From Dyadobacter chenwenxiniae (GTDB lineage Bacteria > Bacteroidota > Bacteroidia > Cytophagales > Spirosomataceae), in the NCBI RefSeq assembly GCF_022869785.1, contig NZ_CP094997.1:4402001-4466000 (forward strand): 64,000 nucleotides of DNA, in the 5' to 3' direction. Below the pieces are notes generated by a model. That model was not told the DNA's origin and made no database searches. It worked only from the letters and a program-made list of their open reading frames with translations. Of the stretch, positions 1 through 7,701 are shown piece after piece; the stretch's first letter is position 1; every line of letters starts with the position of its first letter. The position numbers and the translations under genes were made by a program.

Positions 1-500
1 GCAGCAGAGGCAACAATGACAGGAACAGCAGATACGAGGCTAACCGTGATGATAACAATCGCCGCGTAGAAGGCAGCGCGCCGGAAAGACGCGAAAGCCC
101 GAACGACCGTTTCGGGAATACCCCTCGGAACTCACCTTCGGAAAGAAGTGACAGTCGCAACAATCGTGAATACGAAGCGCCGACCCGTGCGGAACGTGCT
201 CCCGAACGCAGCATACCGGATTATGGCACGGAGAGAAGCAACAGATCAGAACGCAGTAACGAATCCGTAAACCGCAGCAGAGAATCTTATGAAGCGCCTG
301 CATCCCGCGAAAGCCGCCAGGAAAGGGGTTCCTATGAAGCCCCTGTTCAACGCGAAAGCCGGTCAGACCGTGGCTCTGTCAATAGAGGATCTTCGGAATC
401 AAGAGGCAGTGCTCCTAACGAACGTTCGTCTGGAGGTTCTGATAGGGGAGCGAGAAGTGGCGGAGGCGGTTCTGAGAGAAGCAGCAGAGGACCGAGATAA
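1..500 (+). CDS. C-terminal part of an Arg/Ser/Asn/Glu-rich low-complexity protein (5' truncated by window edge)
   Basis: The frame that begins at base 3 stays open to a TAA at 498-500 and encodes about 165 residues with no start codon in view, so the gene begins left of the window. The translation is made almost only of R, S, N, E, G, D and P, with loose repeats such as SESR, YEAP, SERS and a final RSGGGGSERSSRGPR. Such tails are usually intrinsically disordered and sit behind a secreted or membrane domain that is not visible here. A shorter ATG-started frame at 289-519 on the same strand is out of frame with this tail and is a shadow. A good hairpin terminator follows 20 bases after the stop, which supports this frame as the real 3' end. 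Function unknown. Confidence 0.72.
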   Translation, partial: SRGNNDRNSRYEANRDDNNRRVEGSAPERRESPNDRFGNTPRNSPSERSDSRNNREYEAPTRAERAPERSIPDYGTERSNRSERSNESVNRSRESYEAPASRESRQERGSYEAPVQRESRSDRGSVNRGSSESRGSAPNERSSGGSDRGARSGGGGSERSSRGPR

Positions 501-519
501 TGAGCAAAAAGCGTATTAA

Positions 520-560
520 ACAGCCGGGGGAGAAAGTAGTTTTCTTCTCCGGCTGTTTTT
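520..560 (+). terminator. Rho-independent terminator
   Basis: ACAGCCGG(GGGAGAA) pairs with (TTCTTCT)CCGGCTGT around a short loop and is followed by TTTTT. It lies 20 bases after the stop of the truncated gene and before the GntR-type gene. Confidence 0.85.
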
Positions 561-593
561 ATTTATAGTTAACAGCCTATAATCACCGTTTTG

Positions 594-1613
594 ATGGAAA
601 TACAATTTGACATTGAGTTTAAGGAAAGCGCGCCGAAATATATGCAGATCATCAAGTCGCTTTTGCAGGCGATTAGTAAAGGAAAACTGAAACGCGGCGA
701 TAAGATTCCTTCTATCAATCAGTTAAGTGAAGAATATTTGCTTTCCCGCGACACTGTTGAAAAAGCTTATAAGCATTTGATTAAAGATGGTGTATTGATC
801 TCCGTTCGGGGCAAAGGTTACTTTATCAACCGTGTAGACATTGAAACCTCGGTGCGTATCCTGCTGGTTTTCAATAAGATCAGCAACTATAAAAAACAGA
901 TTTACAATGCCTTCGTAGAGAATGTCGGGCGTAATGTGAATGTTGATCTGCACATTCATCACTCCAATGTCAATATTTTTAAAAATCTAATCAAAAACAG
1001 TCTGGGCGAATACGACTATTATGTGATCATGCCGCATTTCTACGAAAAGGCGGAAGAGGCGATTGAAACATTAAAGATGATTCCTGCGGAGAAGCTGATC
1101 CTACTGGACAAGGACATTGAGATGAACAGTAAAAAGCATTCTTCTGTCTTTCAAAATTTTGAAAAAGACATTGTTTCTGCATTAAATGAGGCCGTTGACC
1201 TGCTCAAAGTATATAAAAAACTCATCCTGATTTTTCCAACGATCATCCGTTATCCAAAGGAGATTATCAAAGGCTTCCGGATCTTCTGCATTCAACACGA
1301 GTTCGAGCATGAAATTATATACGATTTTCATGAAAACAGCATGGCCGTAAAAGATACCGCTTATGTGGTTATTGAGGAAAATGATCTGGTGAATCTGATC
1401 AAAAAATGCCGCGAACAGCAGCTGACAATCGGGAAGGACATTGGCATTATCTCCTACAATGAAACACCCTTGAAGGAGATTTTGCTTGATGGCATTACGA
1501 CCATTTCAACAGATCACGAGCAAATGGGAAAGACGGCTGCCGAGCTGATTACTGAAAATCGGAGGGCCATTGTAAAAAATCCATTTACGTTGATTAGGAG
1601 GAAATCGCTGTAA
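594..1613 (+). CDS. GntR-family transcriptional regulator with C-terminal periplasmic-binding-like sensor
   Basis: About 339 residues. Residues 10-75 form a winged helix-turn-helix of GntR type (KYMQIIKSLLQAI, then GDKIPSINQLSEEYLLSRDTVEKAY and the wing GVLISVRGKGYFI). The rest resembles a LacI-type sugar-binding sensor: RILLVFN at about 87, a long alpha/beta body, and DIGIISYNETPLKEIL followed by GITTISTDHEQMGKTAAELI near the end, as in LacI/GntR regulators that bind a sugar. I take the ATG at 594 rather than the TTG at 591. It points tail to tail at the rhamnose genes, and a role as their regulator is plausible from position, but the target is inferred. No operator was recognised. Confidence 0.85.
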   Translation: MEIQFDIEFKESAPKYMQIIKSLLQAISKGKLKRGDKIPSINQLSEEYLLSRDTVEKAYKHLIKDGVLISVRGKGYFINRVDIETSVRILLVFNKISNYKKQIYNAFVENVGRNVNVDLHIHHSNVNIFKNLIKNSLGEYDYYVIMPHFYEKAEEAIETLKMIPAEKLILLDKDIEMNSKKHSSVFQNFEKDIVSALNEAVDLLKVYKKLILIFPTIIRYPKEIIKGFRIFCIQHEFEHEIIYDFHENSMAVKDTAYVVIEENDLVNLIKKCREQQLTIGKDIGIISYNETPLKEILLDGITTISTDHEQMGKTAAELITENRRAIVKNPFTLIRRKSL

Positions 1614-1631
1614 AGGCGTTTCAGGGTGAGC

Positions 1632-1695
1632 TGCCTTCGACTCCGCTCAGGGTGACAAGTGCTTAGGCTTGTCAGCCTGAGCGGAGTCGAAGGCA
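1632..1695. repeat. Long palindromic repeat between convergent genes
   Basis: The 20-base arm 1632-1651 (TGCCTTCGACTCCGCTCAGG) is exactly complementary to 1676-1695. After one mismatch the stem continues with TGACAAG/CTTGTCA, leaving an 8-base loop. Its translation contains the CHPERSRR string familiar from spurious annotated proteins, which marks it as a dispersed genomic repeat. It sits between the 3' ends of the regulator and rhaI and could act as a bidirectional terminator or mRNA-end stabiliser, although there is no T tract. Confidence 0.85.
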
Positions 1696-1717
1696 ATGCA
1701 CAATGCTCCTGGCACCC

Positions 1718-3001
1718 CTAAAGTCCAGTCGCCACAGTAACCCTACCTCTTTCGTTCATCAACCCATCCCGAACTTTCAAATTCCTGAACAAGCCGATCG
1801 GATCAAGCGAACCGCCGCTCAAACGCATGGATTCACGCACCAACGGACGCACGTCCGTTCTGAATGCGTTTTGCAAGATTTGCTGCGCCGCAACTACGTC
1901 GTTTTGGTTTCTGGCAATTTCTAGCTTTTTGCGATCCACCAGCAATGCTTGTGCGTAGGAAATTAGGATCGCTTCCACAGATTGGAGCAAATCTTCCAGA
2001 GGATCTTTCACATTATGGCTGGCATCGATCATCCAGGCGTAAGCCTCGCTGCCTCTTCCCGCGCGTTTCATGCCTTCTACCAGTTCCACGAAAATCAGGA
2101 AAAGCATATAAGGACGAATGCTGCCGACGGTGAGGTCGTCATCACCATATTTGGAATCGTTGAAATGGAAACCTGCCAAACGGTCTTCCATCATTAATGT
2201 CGCAACGATTTGTTCAATGTTGGCATTGGGTAAATGATGGCCTAAGTCTACCAACACATCTGCTTTGGGGCCTAGTTTCTGACAGAAAAGCAATGAACTG
2301 CCCCAATCCTGAATTACAGTTGAATAGAAATTCGGCTCATATGCTTTGTATTCCACGTAAACTTTCCAGTCAGCAGGCAATTCGGCATATATTTCCTGTA
2401 AAGATTCAAGCGTATTTTGGAATGCTTTTACAAAGTTGGATTGTCCTGGAAAGCAAGATCCATCCGAAAGCCAGATTGATAATGCTTTCGATCCCAGGTC
2501 TTTACCATATTTAATCACTTCAATGTTATGCTCAACGGCTTGCTTCCTTACCCCCGGATCAACGTGTGAAAGCGACCCGAATTTGTATGAATGCTGCTGA
2601 TCTTTCTGATCCTGAAATGTATTGGAATTGACCGCATCAAATTTCAGGTCCAACGAAGAAGCCAGGCTGATAATAGATGCTGCTTGCTGGGGAATGTCCC
2701 ACGGAATGTGCAGCGAAATGGATCCGCTTGACCGGTTCAATGCATGCAAAAGACCTACGTCTTCCACTTTCTCTTCCAGGGAACGCGGCTCGCCGCCACC
2801 AGAAAATCTTCCGAAACGAGTCCCCCCCGTGCCCAAAGCCCAGCTCGGAATGGCCACCTGAAAAGCTTCCAGCGCATTAATAATCTCATTAGAATGGATG
2901 CCTTGCTCGCCTAACTGTTCTTTTAAGAAAATAAACTGGTTGTTATGGCGAGACAATAAGCTGTCGTTATGCTGGGCAATCTGATATTGGTCGATTTTCA
3001 T
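1718..3001 (-). CDS. rhaI: L-rhamnose isomerase, RhaI type
   Basis: 427 residues, the usual length of the rhizobial/Pseudomonas RhaI type (L-rhamnose to L-rhamnulose), which is a TIM-barrel metal-dependent isomerase unlike E. coli RhaA in sequence. Visible landmarks are WALGTGGTRFGRF (about 54-66), VEYKAYEPNFYSTV with a probable metal-binding Glu, VDLGHHLPNAN, GFHFNDSKYGDDDL with His/Asp ligands, and MIDASHNVKDP. The 3' tail KVRDGLMNERG is typical. It is the second gene of an operon behind rhaD, separated by 55 bases that hold a perfect palindrome. The kinase that would make rhamnulose-1-phosphate is not in the window. Confidence 0.93.
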   Translation of the reverse strand: MKIDQYQIAQHNDSLLSRHNNQFIFLKEQLGEQGIHSNEIINALEAFQVAIPSWALGTGGTRFGRFSGGGEPRSLEEKVEDVGLLHALNRSSGSISLHIPWDIPQQAASIISLASSLDLKFDAVNSNTFQDQKDQQHSYKFGSLSHVDPGVRKQAVEHNIEVIKYGKDLGSKALSIWLSDGSCFPGQSNFVKAFQNTLESLQEIYAELPADWKVYVEYKAYEPNFYSTVIQDWGSSLLFCQKLGPKADVLVDLGHHLPNANIEQIVATLMMEDRLAGFHFNDSKYGDDDLTVGSIRPYMLFLIFVELVEGMKRAGRGSEAYAWMIDASHNVKDPLEDLLQSVEAILISYAQALLVDRKKLEIARNQNDVVAAQQILQNAFRTDVRPLVRESMRLSGGSLDPIGLFRNLKVRDGLMNERGRVTVATGL

Positions 3002-3018
3002 TTTTATTGAAATTTAAG

Positions 3019-3051
3019 AGACTTGCCAAGTTTTGAAAACTTGGCAAGTCT
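3019..3051. repeat. Perfect 33-base palindrome between rhaD and rhaI
   Basis: The 16-base arm AGACTTGCCAAGTTTT (3019-3034) and its exact complement (3036-3051) are separated by one base. It fills most of the 55-base gap inside the rhaD-rhaI operon. There is no T run, so it is not a classical terminator; a transcript hairpin that protects the upstream or downstream message is possible. I recall closely similar palindromes in other Bacteroidota, so it is probably a dispersed element. Confidence 0.85.
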
Positions 3052-3056
3052 ACGCG

Positions 3057-5180
3057 CTACCGTAAAAACGCTGCCGGGACACCTCCATCTACGTTGATGA
3101 CGTTTCCGGTGCTTTTGTTTAACAGGCCACTTACAAAAATGTATACTCCGTTCGCAATGTCTTCCGTATGGATTTCTGCATTGAGCACCGTCCTTTTGGC
3201 ATAATATGCTGGTAATTCCGCTACGCTGATGCCATAAGCTTTCGCACGTCCTGCTGCCCAGCCGCTTTCCCAAATCTTGCTTCCGGCAATTACAGCATCG
3301 GGATTAACAACATTCACACGTATTTTATCAGGACCCAATTCCGCAGCCAAAAGGCGTGACATATGTTGCTGAGCCGCTTTCGCAGTTCCGTAAGCCACAT
3401 TATTTGGTCCCGAAACGATTCCGTTTTTGCTGGCAATGTTGATGATATCTCCACCCAATCCCTGTTGACGCATGATGGCAACCGCCTCCTGAGAAACCAG
3501 GAATTGGCCTTTCACCAACACATCCTGCAAAATATCCCAATCCTTAATCGTTGTTTCTGCCAATGGTTTTGAGATGGACAAGCCAGCGCAGTTCACAATA
3601 ATGTCAACGCCGCCGTATTTTAATTTCGTGGTATGCAAAGCAGCTTTAATCTGATCCACTTCCAGCACATTAGCAATGGTTGTTGCTGAAAAGTCTTTGC
3701 CAAATTTCGCGTCAAATTCCGCTTTGGTTTCTGCCAATGCTTTTTCATCAATATCCGAAATCACAACGCAGGCGCCTTCTTGCAGCAATTTTAATGCAAT
3801 GGCTTTTCCAATTCCGCCCGAACCGCCTGTAACTACCGCAATTTTGCGCGAGACTGACTTTTCTTTTGGCATACGCTGCAATTTAGCCTCTTCGAGCAGC
3901 CAGTATTCAATGTCAAATGTTTCCTGCTCGGGCAGTGAAACGTAAGAAGAAATCGCTTCTGCGCCCTTCATTACATTGATTGCATTGATATAAAACTCAG
4001 CCGCAACACGTGCCGTTTGCTTGTCCTTTGCGAACGAGAACATGCCGACGCCAGGCAACAAGATAATGACCGGATTCGGGTCGCGGACTGCCGGGCTGTT
4101 ATCATGCTTGCAACGGTCATAGTAGGCTTGATAATCAACGCGATAAGCTTCAAACTGCGGGCGGATCTGATCCAGGATTTCCTGGTCTGTTCCACCCAGT
4201 TTGTCAAATGGGAAGTCCAGAACCAACGGACGGATCTTTGTGCGCAGGAAGTGATCCGGGCAACTTGTTCCCAATGGAGCCAGTTTATCAAGATCATGGC
4301 TGCCAATAAATTCAAGCACACGCGCATCATCCGTGAAATGGCCGATCATCGCCTGTTGCTCAGAAGCAAGTCCGCGCAGATAAGGAGCCAGCTTACCCGC
4401 TATTTCAGAACGGCGTGTTTCCGGCTCACTTTCCAGGCGCTGACCTCCGAAAACCGGACGGTTTTTCCCATAATTTTCATTCAGATATTCAGACGCCTTC
4501 TCGATCGTATCCAGCGTATTAATGTAGGATTCATAAGCCGTGTCACCCCAGGTAAACAAGCCATGACCACCCAATACGATTCCACGGATTCCCGGATTTT
4601 CTGCCAATGCTTGTTCCAGTTTTAATCCAAGATCAAAACCGGGACGTTGCCAGGGCACCCACGCCAGTTCTCCATTAAACAGTTCTTTTGTAATTGCCTC
4701 TCCTTCTTTCGAAGCCGCTATGGCAATTAATGCATCCGGGTGCAGGTGATCAATGTGCTTGAAGGGCAATAAGCCGTGCAGGGGCGTATCAATGGACGGA
4801 GCTTTGGATTTGAGATCGTAAATGCAGTGGTTAAAAAGCTCCACCATTTCATCTTCAAATTCCAATCCGCGGTAAATGTTTTTCAGATTGTGCAAGCGGT
4901 CCTGATAAAGTCCGGCAAGGCCACTTCTTGTCAAAGTGCCAATATCACCGCCGGAACCTTTGATCCACATTACCTCAACCGGGTTGCCAGTCAGCGGATC
5001 TTTTTCAATGGTTTTACAACTTGTGTTACCGCCCGCATAGTTGGTCAGACGGAGGTCTGCACCCAACAAATTGGAACGATACAAAAGAAGTGCTACCTGA
5101 TCATCACCGAGCGAAGCCGCTTTACTTTCATCCCATAAATAGCTTACGTACCTGTACTGGCTTACATTAGAACTGCTCAT
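3057..5180 (-). CDS. rhaD: Bifunctional rhamnulose-1-phosphate aldolase / short-chain dehydrogenase
   Basis: 707 residues, the normal size of the fused enzyme that splits L-rhamnulose-1-phosphate into DHAP and L-lactaldehyde and then oxidises the lactaldehyde. The N-terminal class II aldolase half shows GGNTS (50-54), the His-rich metal site HGLLPF followed by HIDHLH (142-147), and GGHGLFTW near 200. The C-terminal SDR half starts near residue 445 with VVTGGSGGIGKA (NAD-binding glycine motif), then NCAGLS, and the catalytic YGTAK near 596. It is the first gene of the minus-strand operon rhaD-rhaI. The start at 5180 fits the conserved N terminus; an AT-rich leader without a clear Shine-Dalgarno site precedes it. 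Confidence 0.94.
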   Translation of the reverse strand: MSSSNVSQYRYVSYLWDESKAASLGDDQVALLLYRSNLLGADLRLTNYAGGNTSCKTIEKDPLTGNPVEVMWIKGSGGDIGTLTRSGLAGLYQDRLHNLKNIYRGLEFEDEMVELFNHCIYDLKSKAPSIDTPLHGLLPFKHIDHLHPDALIAIAASKEGEAITKELFNGELAWVPWQRPGFDLGLKLEQALAENPGIRGIVLGGHGLFTWGDTAYESYINTLDTIEKASEYLNENYGKNRPVFGGQRLESEPETRRSEIAGKLAPYLRGLASEQQAMIGHFTDDARVLEFIGSHDLDKLAPLGTSCPDHFLRTKIRPLVLDFPFDKLGGTDQEILDQIRPQFEAYRVDYQAYYDRCKHDNSPAVRDPNPVIILLPGVGMFSFAKDKQTARVAAEFYINAINVMKGAEAISSYVSLPEQETFDIEYWLLEEAKLQRMPKEKSVSRKIAVVTGGSGGIGKAIALKLLQEGACVVISDIDEKALAETKAEFDAKFGKDFSATTIANVLEVDQIKAALHTTKLKYGGVDIIVNCAGLSISKPLAETTIKDWDILQDVLVKGQFLVSQEAVAIMRQQGLGGDIINIASKNGIVSGPNNVAYGTAKAAQQHMSRLLAAELGPDKIRVNVVNPDAVIAGSKIWESGWAAGRAKAYGISVAELPAYYAKRTVLNAEIHTEDIANGVYIFVSGLLNKSTGNVINVDGGVPAAFLR

Positions 5181-5367
5181 ATTTTCTTATTTAATTAATT
5201 ATCATTTTTTGAGGTAATGGTCCCAATTCCTGAAAGGGTTTCAAATTACGAATACTACTCTGTAACGGGCACAAGATTAGAAAACTTACCTATTCTCACC
5301 GTCCTGTTGTATCCTGCATGTAGAAATAAATTGAGAAATAATGGGAAAATTGGAAGTTACTATAAAT
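5181..5367. promoter_or_regulatory. Leader and promoter region of the rhaD-rhaI operon
   Basis: These 187 bases lie between the rhaD start and the terminator of the next minus-strand gene and must hold the operon promoter. I do not see a convincing TAnnTTTG box on the minus strand nor a clear operator palindrome, so no precise site is called. Confidence 0.4.
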
Positions 5368-5409
5368 AAAAATGGTCTGAACCAGCCATTAACTGTTCAG
5401 ACCATTTTT
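5368..5409 (-). terminator. Rho-independent terminator (reads in both directions)
   Basis: AAAAATGGTCTGAAC (5368-5382) pairs perfectly with GTTCAGACCATTTTT (5395-5409) around a 12-base loop. The A tract and T tract flank the stem, so it can work both ways. It lies 60 bases beyond the stop of the prolyl oligopeptidase gene, which it most likely serves. Confidence 0.88.
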
Positions 5410-5469
5410 AGGCCGTTTTACCTTAGTTGGTTACTTTGAGATTCGTATTTTTTTCTAAAACAGCAGATT

Positions 5470-7701
5470 CTACTTCAAAACCAACCCCATATTCCAAAAC
5501 AAGAAAGCATAAATATCCGCCTGCGTTTCTAACGCTTTTTTGGTGTTACTGGCGCCGTGTCCGGAGTTGGTGTCGATGCGGATTAGTAGTGGATTATTGG
5601 ATGATTTTCCTGCTTTGGCTTGGAGTTCTGCTGCATATTTGAATGAATGCGCGGGCACCACGCGGTCATCGTGATCTGCGGTTGTAATCATTGTTGCGGG
5701 ATATTCGCCGCCTTCCTTAATGTTGTGCAGCGGCGAATAAGCGTAAAGTACTTTGAATTCTTCGGCGTTGTCGCTGCTTCCGTAATCTGCGATCCAGTTC
5801 CAGCCGATGGTGAATTTGTGAAACCGAAGCATATCCATCACGCCCACAGCTGGGAATGCGACTTTGAAAAGCTCGGGGCGCTGGTTCATAACAGTTCCAA
5901 CCAGTAATCCGCCATTAGAACCGCCTTGAATGGCCAATTTAGATGCAGAAGTATATTTTTCTTTGATCAAAAACTCAGCTGCGGCAATGAAATCATCGAA
6001 CACATTTTGCTTTTTGAGCTTCATGCCCTGTTCATGCCATTTTTCGCCATATTCACTTCCGCCGCGTAAATTGGCCTGCACATAAATGCCGCCCTGATCG
6101 AGAAAAGGGATGCGCGTGGGGCTGAAACCTGGCGTTAAGCTGATATTGAAACCGCCATAACCGTACAAAATCGTCGGATTGGAGCCGTCGCGTTTCACTC
6201 CCTTTTTATAAGTTATGAAGGCGGGGATCTTTGTTCCGTCTTTGCTGGGATAGAAAACCTGTTCTGTCTCGTAATCTTCCGGCTTGAATGTCACTTCCGG
6301 CTCACGGAAAACCACGCTTTTCTGGCTGGCAATGTCATACTTAAATATTGTCGGCGGATAATTGAATGATGTATAAGTGTAAAAAACAAAGCTGTCTTCC
6401 CGCTCACCACCAAATCCGCTGGCCGTTCCCAGTCCCGGCAGTTTCACCTCGTTTTCTAATGTGCCGTCGATGCTGTAAACATATGCACGGCTGCTTACGT
6501 CTTTGGAATAGGACGCAAATAATTTGTTACCGGCAACTCCGGCACCCAAAAGTGGTTCGGGTTTTTCAGAAAGAACTGTTTCCCAGGTTTTTGAAGCTGA
6601 AACATAGCGCATAACCTTGCTATTCGGCGCATTTTCATTGGTTTCGATGAGAAAATCATTCCCAACATTCTCGATAACCCCGTACTGAAAATCAGTTATT
6701 TCTTCCTTAATCGGCGTAAATGTCGTTTCTCCTTTTTTCAAAACCCACAAACCATTCCCGTCCTTTCCTTTCCCACGATCGCTTACGCTTAGCACCGCAA
6801 ACTGCTCATCCTCAGTGGTTCCAATGGTATGAAACCGCTGTGGATTTTGCGGGTCTTCAAATATCAGCCTGTCTTCGCTTTGTGCTGTTCCAATTTTGTG
6901 GAAATAAGCTTGGTGGTTTTCATTTTTGGCGGCCAGTGCACTGCCTTCGGGCTTGGGATAACGGCTATAATAAAAGCCATCGTCTTGCCACGCAGCACCG
7001 GAAATTTTTACCCATTCAACCTTATCAGAAAGCATGGAGAGACTTTTCATGTCCATAACCTGATATTCCTGCCAATCCGAGCCGCCTTGAGAAAAGCCCA
7101 TAACGGCATAATTACCATCTTTTGAAAGACTGAAAACGGTGAGTCGTGTTGTGCCGTCTGCCGAAAGTTTGTTGGGATCGATAACAATTTCAGGAGTTTC
7201 GTTTTCGCCCTCTTGTCGATACAGCACTGCCTGATTTTGCAGACCATCATTTTTATAAAAATAGTAATAGTCGCCTTTTTTTCTGGGAGCCGAATATTTG
7301 GGATAGTTGTAGGCCTTTTCCAGATCGAGGAAGATCTTATTCCTGAAAGGGATTTTATCCAAATAACTGAATGTAACTTCATTTTGCGCCTTAACCCACT
7401 CGCCCGTTTCCTTTGAACGGTCGTCTTCCAGCCAGCGATAAGGATCGGAAACTTTGACTCCGTGATATTCATCAACGTGGTCAACTTTGTTTGTCACTGG
7501 GTAATCAAGCTTTTGAGCCAAACCGTTGTTCAGCATGGAAGCGGCAATGATAGTCATTCCAATAAATTTAAAATCCAAAAAAAGGTGTCGCACCGAATGG
7601 TGTCGCACCGAATGGTGTCGCACCGAATGGTGTCGCACCGAATGGTGTCGCACCGAATGGTGTCGCAACGAATGGTGTCGCACTGAATAGTGTCGCATCA
7701 T
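5470..7701 (-). CDS. Prolyl oligopeptidase family serine peptidase (S9A), exported
   Basis: The peptidase body (YPVTNKVDHVDEYHGVKVSDPYRWLED onward) has the S9A order: N-terminal beta-propeller, then an alpha/beta hydrolase with GGSNGG (nucleophile Ser), ADHDDRVVPAHSFKY (Asp) and NSGHGAS (His). It cleaves peptides after proline, probably in the periplasm. The start is uncertain. The ATG at 7701 overlaps the preceding stop (ATGA) but adds about 40 residues of HHSVR repeats encoded by a 15-bp tandem array. A TTG at 7578 or the ATG at 7557 would put a signal peptide (FKFIGMTIIAASMLNNGLAQ) at the N terminus. I give the longest frame and favour the shorter protein. It follows an S15-type hydrolase gene in the same orientation. 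Confidence 0.9.
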   Translation of the reverse strand: MMRHYSVRHHSLRHHSVRHHSVRHHSVRHHSVRHHSVRHLFLDFKFIGMTIIAASMLNNGLAQKLDYPVTNKVDHVDEYHGVKVSDPYRWLEDDRSKETGEWVKAQNEVTFSYLDKIPFRNKIFLDLEKAYNYPKYSAPRKKGDYYYFYKNDGLQNQAVLYRQEGENETPEIVIDPNKLSADGTTRLTVFSLSKDGNYAVMGFSQGGSDWQEYQVMDMKSLSMLSDKVEWVKISGAAWQDDGFYYSRYPKPEGSALAAKNENHQAYFHKIGTAQSEDRLIFEDPQNPQRFHTIGTTEDEQFAVLSVSDRGKGKDGNGLWVLKKGETTFTPIKEEITDFQYGVIENVGNDFLIETNENAPNSKVMRYVSASKTWETVLSEKPEPLLGAGVAGNKLFASYSKDVSSRAYVYSIDGTLENEVKLPGLGTASGFGGEREDSFVFYTYTSFNYPPTIFKYDIASQKSVVFREPEVTFKPEDYETEQVFYPSKDGTKIPAFITYKKGVKRDGSNPTILYGYGGFNISLTPGFSPTRIPFLDQGGIYVQANLRGGSEYGEKWHEQGMKLKKQNVFDDFIAAAEFLIKEKYTSASKLAIQGGSNGGLLVGTVMNQRPELFKVAFPAVGVMDMLRFHKFTIGWNWIADYGSSDNAEEFKVLYAYSPLHNIKEGGEYPATMITTADHDDRVVPAHSFKYAAELQAKAGKSSNNPLLIRIDTNSGHGASNTKKALETQADIYAFLFWNMGLVLK
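7584..7697. repeat. Tandem repeat, 15-bp unit, seven copies plus a partial eighth
   Basis: Units of GGTGTCGCACCGAAT start at 7584, 7599, 7614, 7629 and 7644 without change; the units at 7659 and 7674 each differ by one base, and a degenerate copy begins at 7689. The array runs up to the stop codon of the upstream S15 gene and, because 15 is divisible by three, adds HHSVR units to the longest reading frame of the peptidase gene. Copy-number change would keep that frame open. Confidence 0.95.

Noticed and set aside
289..519. 76-residue ATG-started frame
   Set aside because: It overlaps out of frame with the long Arg/Ser-rich tail that ends at 498-500, has no family and extends into the terminator region; judged a shadow.
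1514..1696. Minus-strand 60-residue frame containing CHPERSRR
   Set aside because: It is the translation of a palindromic repeat plus the antisense of the regulator gene, a known kind of spurious call.
3004..3273. 89-residue minus-strand frame between rhaI and rhaD
   Set aside because: It lies in another frame of rhaD and reads through the intergenic palindrome.
7584..7697. Regular repeat considered as a CRISPR array
   Set aside because: Units are contiguous 15-mers with no spacers and no cas genes nearby; it is a simple tandem repeat.
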